In this document: piece after piece, positions 1-6,620 of the stretch
How the letters are laid out: every line of letters begins with the position of its first letter
How positions within the stretch are numbered: the stretch's first letter is position 1
Assembly (NCBI GenBank): GCA_002378565.1
Contig: DFSH01000018.1
Location: forward strand, 1 to 21,133
Length of the DNA: 21,133 bases
Reading direction: 5' to 3'
Source of the DNA: Flavobacteriales bacterium UBA3442
GTDB lineage: Bacteria > Bacteroidota > Bacteroidia > Flavobacteriales > Schleiferiaceae
The notes under the pieces: generated by a model
Told to the model about the DNA's origin: nothing
Database searches by the model: none
Seen by the model: the letters and a program-made list of their open reading frames with translations, nothing else
Program-made: the position numbers and the translations under genes

Positions 1-104
1 GGATAGCTCTCGTCGAGGGCCTCTTGTAGTACCCGGGCATTGAACTGCAACCAGCTCAAGTCCCGATCCACCCACAAAGCATCTAAACGGCTTGCATGCA
101 TCAT
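1..104 (-). CDS. ppk1: Polyphosphate kinase 1, N-terminal fragment (runs off left edge)
   Basis: Only the first 34 codons lie in the window. The reading frame begins Met-Met-His-Ala-Ser and soon gives RDLSWLQFNARVLQEAL, the hallmark N-terminus of polyphosphate kinase 1 (usual form RDLSWLxFNxRVLxEA). The family makes inorganic polyphosphate from ATP through a phosphohistidine intermediate; the catalytic domains are outside the window. The start at 104 overlaps the stop of the SixA-like gene as ATGA, so the two are probably translationally coupled; the next ATG, at 101, is also possible. The motif is very characteristic, but whether the rest of the gene is intact cannot be seen. Confidence 0.88.
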   Translation of the reverse strand, partial: MMHASRLDALWVDRDLSWLQFNARVLQEALDESY

Positions 105-592
105 CCAAGCGTCTGCATGGGTGGATGGTGAACTGCCACAACATCAGCCTGTCCGGAAAAATCTGACCATGTCTTGCCCCTGAAACGCAGGCTAACAGAT
201 GCTCCAGGCTCAAGAAAAGGCAAAGACTGCGCTAAAATCGCATTGAAGCAGTCTGGCAAACAACCCATGACAATCACCAGACTGTCAACATCGATTTGAA
301 TACCTTGAATCATGGCCATCAGCTTTTCCCTGTTTGGCAACAACAATTGGTCATTGATGTCAATCAAGTCTGGAGATAAGCCTAAATGCTTGGCTGTGAT
401 CACTGCAGTATGCACCGATGCATTGTCCGGCGAACAACTCACCTGGACCTTGCCTTTGACCCAGGACTGAAGGGGCTGCTGAAGCCCATGGGCCTCTCGA
501 ATACCCCTAGCGCTCAATGGCTTGTCATCTCCTTGCAATGAAGGGTGATCCCATGAGGCTTTAGCGTGGCGAATGGCATGGATGGTTTTCAT
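101..592 (-). CDS. SixA-like histidine phosphatase family protein with degenerate active site
   Basis: 163 residues from the ATG at 592; a TTG further upstream at 625 is possible but less likely, because homologues begin just before the RHA motif. The family removes phosphate from phosphohistidine using a first His in an RHG/RHA motif, supporting arginines and a second His. Here RHAKAS (residues 8-13) and DDKPLSARG (22-30) are retained. The usual SSPAxRAxxTA segment is CSPDNASVHTA (53-63), with Ala58 where Arg is expected, and the usual GHNPG loop is GCLPD (110-114), with Cys111 where the second catalytic His belongs. The fold is therefore recognisable, but phosphatase activity is doubtful. 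It sits between mazG (gap 39 bp) and ppk1 (ATGA overlap), so a role linked to polyphosphate metabolism or a scaffold role is conceivable. That is inference. Confidence 0.8.
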   Translation of the reverse strand: MKTIHAIRHAKASWDHPSLQGDDKPLSARGIREAHGLQQPLQSWVKGKVQVSCSPDNASVHTAVITAKHLGLSPDLIDINDQLLLPNREKLMAMIQGIQIDVDSLVIVMGCLPDCFNAILAQSLPFLEPGASVSLRFRGKTWSDFSGQADVVAVHHPPMQTLG

Positions 593-631
593 CGATTTGG
601 TGAGGCTTTGCTTGCCAACAAGCAAGTTAAG

Positions 632-1423
632 TCAATCTGAACGCTCACCTGCTTTGACGGCTTGCCATAGGTCCTCCCATTGGCCCAGTTCGATGGCTGT
701 GATGTCCATGGATTGATTCGCAATGCGCCGTTCCATGTCTTTGAATCGTTCAATAAACTTGTTGTTGCTCATGGCCAATGCTGCTTCAGGGTCAATGCCA
801 CGATGCCTGGCATAATTCACCAGGGAAAACAACACATCACCAAACTCCATCATTTCATCTGCTGAGTTATCTGCTGCTTGAAGCTCAGCCAGCTCTTCCT
901 CTATTTTAGCCCACACATCGCTGACTTTAGGCCAGTCAAAACCCACGCCAGCAACCTTTTCTTGCATGCGATAGGCCTTCACAAGAGAAGGGAGTGCTTT
1001 AGGCACACCTTCAAGCACTGACTTGGACACCGTAGATTGACCTTTCTCTTGCAATTTGATGGCTTCCCAATTGGCTTTCACCGCCATGGTATCATCAGCC
1101 TTCACGTCTCCATAAATGTGCGGGTGGCGATGGATCAACTTGTCACATACGGTATTCAATACATCGGCAACTTCAAAGGCCTTCTGTTCCTCAGCCATTT
1201 TTGCATAAAACACCAGGTGAAGAAATAAATCGCCAAGCTCTTTTTTCAGCTCCTCAAAATCCTTGCTATCAATGGCATCAGCCAATTCATAGGTCTCTTC
1301 AATCGTGAGAATTCTCAGGCTCTCAAAAGTTTGTTCTCGATCCCAAGGACAGCCCTCTCGCAACTCATTCATGATGGTGAGTAGGCGAGCAAAGGCTTTC
1401 TGAGCTGCTTGGAAGTCAGGCAT
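632..1423 (-). CDS. mazG: Nucleoside triphosphate pyrophosphohydrolase MazG
   Basis: 263 residues, the normal length for two-domain MazG, which hydrolyses NTPs and dNTPs to NMP plus pyrophosphate and so cleans aberrant nucleotides from the cytoplasmic pool. The N-terminal domain shows CPWD (25-28) followed by QTFESL, the metal-binding EETYE (42-46) and ELGD (62-65), and HPHIYG (100-105). The C-terminal domain repeats the acidic pattern (EEELAEL, then EFGDVLFSLVNYARH), so both MazG folds look intact. The start is the ATG at 1423, whose A is the last base of the upstream DUF5606 stop (TGATG), suggesting coupled translation; a TTG one codon earlier is the alternative. It lies within the def-DUF5606-mazG-sixA-ppk1 run on the minus strand. 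Confidence 0.96.
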   Translation of the reverse strand: MPDFQAAQKAFARLLTIMNELREGCPWDREQTFESLRILTIEETYELADAIDSKDFEELKKELGDLFLHLVFYAKMAEEQKAFEVADVLNTVCDKLIHRHPHIYGDVKADDTMAVKANWEAIKLQEKGQSTVSKSVLEGVPKALPSLVKAYRMQEKVAGVGFDWPKVSDVWAKIEEELAELQAADNSADEMMEFGDVLFSLVNYARHRGIDPEAALAMSNNKFIERFKDMERRIANQSMDITAIELGQWEDLWQAVKAGERSD

Positions 1424-1947
1424 CAACCCTTGTCTTCTGTGGACTCATTCTCGCTATCAGTAGGTAATTTTATTGTTCCAACCGCACCTTCAGTTCCCTG
1501 TTGGGTCTCTGGTTTTGCCTCTGTTTGATTAGGAACACCTGCTTGATCTGCCTCGTTATCTTCAGCTAGGAAAAAACCATATTTGACCAAGAGATTGTAC
1601 CAATTGATGAATTTCTTCATGTCAGATTGGTAAACCTTGTCCGCATCGTAATCGGGCACAAATTGACCAAAAACTTTCTCTATCTCATGCCCACTGGATT
1701 TGTGAGAAATGCTTGGCTCGCCTTTGAGGGCTTCACCCATGGCTTCATAAATCTCTCGCAAGGGCTTCTCACCTTCCTCCGTGTACATAGCGATGTCATG
1801 CAAAGCGTGTACTGGGTGCGTACCAGAAATAGACAGGCGCTTGCCATCCTCTAAGGAGGCGACAATGATGCCATTTTTGCTGTGGGCAACCAGCTCAAAG
1901 AGGCCAGATCGGCCGCCAAGGGCCATGGTGTGTTGGATAGATTTCAT
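1423..1947 (-). CDS. DUF5606 family protein (Bacteroidota-specific)
   Basis: 174 residues. The N-terminal two thirds match the pattern I know for DUF5606: a start resembling the family's SGKPGLY motif (here GGRSGLFELV), GIIVASLEDGKRLSISG, then HDIAMYTEEGEKPLREIYEAM, ISHKSSGHEIEKVF, and the terminal signature VYQSDMKKFINWYNLL. The last 40 or so residues are a hydrophilic Gln/Glu/Thr-rich tail that looks disordered. No signal peptide or membrane segment is visible, so it should be cytoplasmic. Function is unknown; a small beta-rich fold followed by a helical part is plausible. It starts 8 bp after the def stop and overlaps mazG by one base. Position 1947 is the first ATG; an internal Met8 (MALGGRSGLF) is the alternative start. 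Confidence 0.88.
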   Translation of the reverse strand: MKSIQHTMALGGRSGLFELVAHSKNGIIVASLEDGKRLSISGTHPVHALHDIAMYTEEGEKPLREIYEAMGEALKGEPSISHKSSGHEIEKVFGQFVPDYDADKVYQSDMKKFINWYNLLVKYGFFLAEDNEADQAGVPNQTEAKPETQQGTEGAVGTIKLPTDSENESTEDKG

Positions 1948-1955
1948 GCAGGGGT

Positions 1956-2528
1956 TTATTTGAGGTAAAATTTCATTCGGTAGTCGGTGCTGATATTGCC
2001 TTTTGCAATATCATTCAGTTTGCTCTTCAGCAAACGTTTTTTTAGCGGCTGTAGGCGGTCAGTGAAAAGCACGCCTTCTATGTGGTCAAACTCATGCTGA
2101 ATAATTCTTGCGGGTACGCCAGAAAAAGACTCAACCAAAGGCTTGCCTTGCTCATCAACAGAGTGAACCACAATGTTTGGATGACGGATGACGTTGGCAT
2201 GGATATCTGGAATGCTCAGACAGCCCTCCTCAAAACCCCATGGCTCACCAGATTCTTCAACGATTACAGGGTTGATGAAGGCACGTTTGAATGTCTTCAA
2301 GGTTTCTGAATCAACCGCATTCTCTGGATCCTCTGCAAAAGGGCTGCCATCAACCACAAAAACCCGTTGACCTTTGCCAACCTGTGGGGCAGCAAGACCC
2401 ACGCCTTTCGCAGCATACATGGTTTCATAGAGGTCATCTATGAAGGCCAATAAATCTTGGCTCACCTCAACGTCTTTTGCCTTGCGTTTGAGTACAGGGT
2501 GGCCAAATGCAACAATGGGATAGATCAT
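1956..2528 (-). CDS. def: Peptide deformylase
   Basis: 190 residues from the ATG at 2528. It removes the N-terminal formyl group from nascent proteins at the ribosome. All three family motifs are present: motif 1 GVGLAAPQVG (42-51), motif 2 EGCLSIP (101-107) with metal-ligand Cys103, and motif 3 QHEFDH (144-149) with ligands His145 and His149 and catalytic Glu146. There is no sign of degeneration. An upstream in-frame TTG (2546) would add six residues but is less likely than MIYPIVAFGHPVLK, which matches family N-termini. It is first in the leftward block and diverges from ruvX across a 46-bp spacer with a TATCTTTG element at 2551-2544. Confidence 0.97.
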   Translation of the reverse strand: MIYPIVAFGHPVLKRKAKDVEVSQDLLAFIDDLYETMYAAKGVGLAAPQVGKGQRVFVVDGSPFAEDPENAVDSETLKTFKRAFINPVIVEESGEPWGFEEGCLSIPDIHANVIRHPNIVVHSVDEQGKPLVESFSGVPARIIQHEFDHIEGVLFTDRLQPLKKRLLKSKLNDIAKGNISTDYRMKFYLK

Positions 2529-2536
2529 GCTTTGAA

Positions 2537-2570
2537 TTTGCGGCAAAGATAAGGCCTTGACCTACCTTTG
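2537..2570 (+). promoter_or_regulatory. Candidate promoter of the ruvX-gatB block
   Basis: A TTTG at 2537-2540 is followed after 22 bp by TACCTTTG at 2563-2570, an exact TAnnTTTG. The spacing is slightly longer than the usual ~19-21 bp. The element ends 4 bp before the ruvX ATG at 2575, so the predicted transcript would be leaderless or nearly so. The region is shared with the divergent def element at 2544-2551. Confidence 0.5.
2544..2551 (-). promoter_or_regulatory. Candidate -7 element for the def block
   Basis: On the minus strand this reads TATCTTTG, an exact match to the Bacteroidota -7 consensus TAnnTTTG. It lies 15 bp upstream of the def ATG, which would give a leader of roughly ten nucleotides. 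No good TTTG -33 element is visible at the expected distance, so support rests on one motif plus position. Confidence 0.45.
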
Positions 2571-2574
2571 TACG

Positions 2575-2988
2575 ATGGGCATTTGCATCGGATTAGATAT
2601 TGGCACGGCACGCACGGGAATTGCAGAAAGTGACCCCAGCAGCACCTTTGCATTCCCAATGCGTTGCGTGAGGACAGGTGATTTGCTTGATGATCTTCGA
2701 AGCCATTACCAAAACGAGGCCATTGACGGCCTGGTTATTGGTTTACCAAAAAGGCTCAACGGAGAGCCTACCCATGGGACAGGGATTGCGCAAAGTGTTG
2801 CTGTTACCATACAGAAAGCCTTTCCCTCATGGACCATTCACTGGGAGGATGAGCGATTTACAAGCAAAATTGCTGCGCACGCAGCAGCTATTAGCGGCAA
2901 CCGAAAAGCCGTGAAAAAAGACAAAGGCAAGCTGGATGCTTCAGCCGCTGCCATTATATTGGACAGTTATTTGACACATAAATCATGA
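2575..2988 (+). CDS. ruvX: RuvX/YqgF family nuclease (pre-16S rRNA nuclease / putative Holliday junction resolvase)
   Basis: 137 residues from the ATG at 2575, typical for this RNase H-fold family, which in E. coli matures the 16S rRNA 5' end and has also been proposed as a Holliday junction resolvase. Visible motifs are GLDIGTARTGIA (6-17) with the first catalytic Asp (D8), LVIGLPKRLNGE, the WEDERFTS strand, and the terminal KLDASAAAIIL with the last acidic residue. The fold starts immediately, so the upstream in-frame TTG at 2557 is unlikely to be the start. The pairing with a divergent def is common in Bacteroidota as far as I recall. The stop overlaps the dapD start (ATGA). Confidence 0.94.
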   Translation: MGICIGLDIGTARTGIAESDPSSTFAFPMRCVRTGDLLDDLRSHYQNEAIDGLVIGLPKRLNGEPTHGTGIAQSVAVTIQKAFPSWTIHWEDERFTSKIAAHAAAISGNRKAVKKDKGKLDASAAAIILDSYLTHKS

Positions 2989-3797
2989 GTGAACAAGCAA
3001 TCATTGAAGCTGCATGGGAGGATCGAAGCCTTTTAAGCCATGCGGCAACCATCCAGGCCATCGAATCTGTCATTGACCAACTTGACAAGGGCAGCTTGCG
3101 TGTAGCTGAACCCACTCCCTCCGGCTGGCAGGTGAACACCTGGGTGAAAAAAGCCGTGGTTCTGTATTTCCCGATCCGGTCCATGGAAACCTTTGAGGCT
3201 GGCCCCTTGGAATTTCATGACAAGATGGCTTTGAAAACCCATTACGCTGACAAAGGCATTCGCGTGGTCCCTCATGCCGTGGCACGCTATGGCGCTTTCA
3301 TTGATCGAGGTGTGATTCTAATGCCCAGCTATGTAAATATTGGGGCCTATATTGGGTCTGGAACCATGGTGGACACATGGGCAACCGTGGGTAGCTGTGC
3401 GCAAATCGGAGAGAACGTGCACCTGAGTGGTGGCGTTGGCATTGGCGGAGTTCTTGAGCCATTGCAGGCTTCACCAGTTATCATTGAAGATGGTGCATTC
3501 ATCGGGTCAAGGTGCATCGTTGTGGAGGGGGTTCATATTGGCAATGAAGCTGTTTTGGGCGCGAATGTTGTCCTCACAGCAAGCACGAAAATCATTGATG
3601 TCACTGGTGACCAGCCCGTTGAAATGCGCGGACATGTACCTGAGCGTTCCGTGGTTATCCCTGGCAGTCAAGCCAAGGCATTTCCTGCAGGTACCTACCA
3701 GGTTCCCTGTGCATTGATCATTGGTCAACGCAAGGAAAGCACCAATAAAAAGACCTCTCTCAACGACGCATTGCGCACCTACAACGTTGCTGTATGA
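2985..3797 (+). CDS. dapD: 2,3,4,5-tetrahydropyridine-2,6-dicarboxylate N-succinyltransferase
   Basis: 270 residues, the usual DapD length. The enzyme transfers succinyl from succinyl-CoA to tetrahydrodipicolinate in the diaminopimelate/lysine pathway that feeds peptidoglycan. After an alpha-helical N-terminal domain of about 100 residues come hexapeptide repeats of a left-handed beta-helix: MPSYVNIGAYIGSGTMVDTW, then GSCAQIGENVHLSGGVGIGG, VIIEDGAFIGSRCIVVEGVHIGNEAVLGANVVL. The C-terminus (VPERSVVIPGSQ) is also typical. It overlaps ruvX upstream and cca downstream by ATGA, so it is expressed with RNA-processing genes rather than with other dap genes, none of which are in the window. Confidence 0.97.
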   Translation: MSEQAIIEAAWEDRSLLSHAATIQAIESVIDQLDKGSLRVAEPTPSGWQVNTWVKKAVVLYFPIRSMETFEAGPLEFHDKMALKTHYADKGIRVVPHAVARYGAFIDRGVILMPSYVNIGAYIGSGTMVDTWATVGSCAQIGENVHLSGGVGIGGVLEPLQASPVIIEDGAFIGSRCIVVEGVHIGNEAVLGANVVLTASTKIIDVTGDQPVEMRGHVPERSVVIPGSQAKAFPAGTYQVPCALIIGQRKESTNKKTSLNDALRTYNVAV

Positions 3798-5209
3798 TTG
3801 CATTCAGTTCACAGCATGACTTCCTGTTCAAGGCCATTGGCAAAGAGGCTGATGACCTGAACCTCCCCTGCTATGTTGTGGGTGGGTGGGTGCGCGATCA
3901 ACTGCTGAAGCGTCCAAATTCAAAGGACATCGACTTTGTCGTGGTTGGGGACGCCTTGGATGTGGCAAAACGGTGCTCAAAAACACTGGGAGGAAGCAAA
4001 GTGACCCTGTTCAAGAAATTTGGCACGGCACAGTTTCGATGGAAGGATTGGGACATCGAGTTCGTGCAGGCGCGGACAGAAAGCTACACCTCTGATTCAA
4101 GGAACCCAGCCGTTGCACCAGGTACCCTTCGCGATGACCAACTGCGTCGTGACTTCACCATCAATGCCATGGCCATGGGAGTGAATCAAGACAATTTCGG
4201 ACAACTTCTAGATCCCTTTGATGGCCAATCCGATTTGAAAAAAGGCATCATTCGTACGCCACTCAACCCACAAGAAACCTTTGACGACGACCCCTTGCGC
4301 ATGATGCGAGCTGTCCGGTTTGCCAGCCAATTAGGCTTCACCATTGATGACCAAACCCTCAAAGGTATTCAAGGCAAGGCCAACCGCATGGCTATCCTTT
4401 CCAGCGACCGCATACATGTTGAGCTCAATAAAATCATGGAAAGCAAGGTTCCCTCTGTGGGACTCACATGGATGCATAAAGGGGGATTGATGCCCCATGT
4501 GTTGCCTGAAATTGCCGCCCTAGAAGGGGTTGACGAGGTGGATGGCCATTTACACAAGGACAACTTCTGGCATAGCCTGGAAGTCTTAGACAACCTGGCA
4601 AGGGTTTCTGATAAGCTATGGCACCGATGGGCTGCGCTGTTGCATGACATCGGAAAGCCTGTCACTAAGCGTTTCAAAAAAGGCAGCGGCTGGACCTTTC
4701 ATGGCCATGAATTTATTGGCGGGAAAATGGCAAAAAAGCTCTTTCGGCGATTGAGCATGCCAATGGATGCCCGCATGAAGTATGTTGTGAAACTCATCCA
4801 GATGAGTTCGCGACCCATTGCGGTGATTGCTGAAGAGGTCACAGACGGTGCCGTCAGGCGTTTGCTCTTTGACGCAGGTGATGACATTGATGACCTGATG
4901 CAGCTTTGCGAGGCTGACATCACCACAAAAAACGGCAAGAGAAAGCAACGCTACCTCAAGAACTTCAATACCGTTCGAAGCAAAATCAAAGCTGTTGAAG
5001 CAAAGGACAAGCTCCGCAACTGGCAGCCCCCTGTGAATGGCAATCAATTGATGCAGTGGTTTGACCTGCCCCCAGGTAAAGCTATTGGTGACTTGAAAAC
5101 CGCTATCCGTGAAGGCATTCTTGACGGGGATATTGCCAACGACTTTGATGATGCCAAGGCATTTGCCTTTCAATGGGCTAAAAACAAAGGCTACCCCCTT
5201 AAACCATGA
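3794..5209 (+). CDS. cca: CCA tRNA nucleotidyltransferase with HD domain
   Basis: 471 residues. It adds or repairs the 3' CCA end of tRNAs without a nucleic acid template. The class II polymerase-beta-like head has GGWVRD (30-35) and the catalytic DIDF (45-48); RRDFTINAMA (118-127) and the DDPLRMMRAVRFA block belong to the nucleotide-selecting neck. A downstream HD domain follows (HRWAALLHDIGK, with His284-Asp285), as in many Bacteroidota Cca proteins; the HD part carries phosphohydrolase activity in the E. coli enzyme, which I only infer here. The C-terminal tail resembles the tRNA-binding region. The start overlaps the dapD stop (ATGA) and the end overlaps the next gene by ATGA. It looks intact. 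Confidence 0.96.
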   Translation: MIAFSSQHDFLFKAIGKEADDLNLPCYVVGGWVRDQLLKRPNSKDIDFVVVGDALDVAKRCSKTLGGSKVTLFKKFGTAQFRWKDWDIEFVQARTESYTSDSRNPAVAPGTLRDDQLRRDFTINAMAMGVNQDNFGQLLDPFDGQSDLKKGIIRTPLNPQETFDDDPLRMMRAVRFASQLGFTIDDQTLKGIQGKANRMAILSSDRIHVELNKIMESKVPSVGLTWMHKGGLMPHVLPEIAALEGVDEVDGHLHKDNFWHSLEVLDNLARVSDKLWHRWAALLHDIGKPVTKRFKKGSGWTFHGHEFIGGKMAKKLFRRLSMPMDARMKYVVKLIQMSSRPIAVIAEEVTDGAVRRLLFDAGDDIDDLMQLCEADITTKNGKRKQRYLKNFNTVRSKIKAVEAKDKLRNWQPPVNGNQLMQWFDLPPGKAIGDLKTAIREGILDGDIANDFDDAKAFAFQWAKNKGYPLKP

Positions 5210-5718
5210 ACCAACACCTCATCATTGGCGTCATCCTCAACTGTGAAGGCGATGTGTACCGCGATATTGCCATGTCACCCAAGGCAAGCCTGGCTGATTT
5301 ACATCAAGCCATTGTTAGCGCCTTCTCCATGGAGGCAGGTCAGATGGCCGCCTTTTACACCACAGACAATGACTGGAACCAATTGGATGAGATCCCATTG
5401 ATGTCCATGGACATCGAAGCACAGGCTGACATGACAAGCAACTTGATTGCCACGCATTTCACTGACAAGCAAGGGCGATTGATCTACATCTATGACTTCA
5501 TGGACATGTGGACTTTCATGGTTGAGCAAGTGAGATGGGCTGACGGTGATTTACCAGAGAATGCTGTGGTTTTAAGCGAAGGCAATAAGCCAGAGAAGGC
5601 CCCCGATCCAGATTTTGAATCAGATAACCTAGCAGGTGATAGCTTTGATGAAGACGCCTTCAATGATGACCCTTATGGAGACGAGGTAGATCCCATGGAC
5701 CCTTATGCAGATCTTTGA
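5206..5718 (+). CDS. Plasmid pRiA4b ORF-3-like family protein (PF07929 type)
   Basis: 170 residues. The first ~110 match the pRiA4b ORF-3 / IS1096 TnpR-like family as I know it from Bacteroidota: a short beta-strand, DVYRDIAMSPKASLADLHQAIVSAF (a 25-residue stretch at roughly 16-40), AFYTTDNDW, a metal- or ligand-neutral beta region with YIYDFMDMWTFMVE, and loss of clear catalytic motifs. The last ~50 residues are extremely acidic (many Asp/Glu, with DPYGDEVDP and DPYADL), probably disordered. Despite the family name there is no sign of a mobile element nearby. It overlaps cca (ATGA) and miaA (TGATG), so it is locked into a tRNA-processing operon. Function is unknown; a role with tRNA or other nucleic acids is only guilt by association. 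Confidence 0.83.
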   Translation: MNQHLIIGVILNCEGDVYRDIAMSPKASLADLHQAIVSAFSMEAGQMAAFYTTDNDWNQLDEIPLMSMDIEAQADMTSNLIATHFTDKQGRLIYIYDFMDMWTFMVEQVRWADGDLPENAVVLSEGNKPEKAPDPDFESDNLAGDSFDEDAFNDDPYGDEVDPMDPYADL

Positions 5719-6620
5719 TGGCTATGACTAGTTCCTCGCATATCTGGATGATTCATGGACCTACGGCATCGGGAAAAACCAGCCTAGCCATTGAATTAGC
5801 ACAGACTCTAGGAACCGAGATTGTCAGTTGCGATGCCCGGCAATTGTACCAGGAAATGTCCATTGGGGTGGCACGCCCGTCCAATGAGGAGCTCGCCACA
5901 GTTACGCACCATGGCATTGCAAGCCATAGCATCCATGAAGCCTTGACTGCTGGCAGCTATGCATCATGGGGTCGTCCACTCGTGAAAGCCTTGCTTGACA
6001 AGCATGGATCCGCTGTTGTGGTTGGTGGTTCAGGGTTGTACGCGAAAAACCTACTCTTTGCCATGGATGACCTCCCTCCTGCTGACGAAAAACTGCGGAT
6101 GACCTTGGAGAAACAATGGCAAGCTGACCCACAACCCCTGATCAATCAACTCAAGGCGAAAGATCCAGCCTATGCCGCAACGGCAGACTTGAAGAATTCA
6201 AGGCGGGTGTTGCGCGCCCTTGAAGTCATTAAACTAACAGGAAAAACCTACAGTTCACAGCGAACACAGGCCATAGCTCAACCAGCCTTTCAAGCCCATA
6301 TTCATCAAATCGCTATCTGGCCCGGCATGCCTGAACTAGAGGCTGTCATCGCCCACAGAACTAACTCAATGATGCAAAAGGGGCTAAGGGAAGAAGCCAT
6401 GTCGCTCAAAACTCATCAGCTACTCGTCCCCTTGCAAACTGTTGGTTACAGAGAATTTTACCAAAACCCCACAGGTGATGACAAGGCATTGGAAGAGAAG
6501 ATCACTTTGCGTACCAGGCAATACGCTAAACGTCAACTAACATGGCTAAAGAAGCAGGATGTTCACCGCATACCGATTCGCAGCTCAGTCAATGATCTCT
6601 TCAAACTCGCAGCATCATGA
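5718..6620 (+). CDS. miaA: tRNA dimethylallyltransferase
   Basis: 300 residues from the ATG at 5718, which shares its A with the preceding stop (TGATG); an ATG two codons later is an alternative. MiaA prenylates A37 of tRNAs reading U-starting codons. Visible motifs: P-loop GPTASGKT (14-21), DARQLY (39-44) around the catalytic Asp, VVGGSGLY, SRRVLRALEV, VGYREF and the C-terminal TRQYAKRQLTWLKK. All are standard, and the length is normal for Bacteroidota MiaA. It lies within the overlapping plus-strand block, after a protein of unknown function and before lpxK (ATGA). Confidence 0.97.
   Translation: MAMTSSSHIWMIHGPTASGKTSLAIELAQTLGTEIVSCDARQLYQEMSIGVARPSNEELATVTHHGIASHSIHEALTAGSYASWGRPLVKALLDKHGSAVVVGGSGLYAKNLLFAMDDLPPADEKLRMTLEKQWQADPQPLINQLKAKDPAYAATADLKNSRRVLRALEVIKLTGKTYSSQRTQAIAQPAFQAHIHQIAIWPGMPELEAVIAHRTNSMMQKGLREEAMSLKTHQLLVPLQTVGYREFYQNPTGDDKALEEKITLRTRQYAKRQLTWLKKQDVHRIPIRSSVNDLFKLAAS

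Noticed and set aside
4616..5173. 185-codon minus-strand open frame inside cca
   Set aside because: It is fully antisense to a well-conserved gene, without a family match or start signals.
5206..5718. Mobile element suggested by the IS1096/plasmid family name
   Set aside because: There are no inverted repeats, transposase or target duplication, and the overlaps with cca and miaA leave no room for insertion ends.
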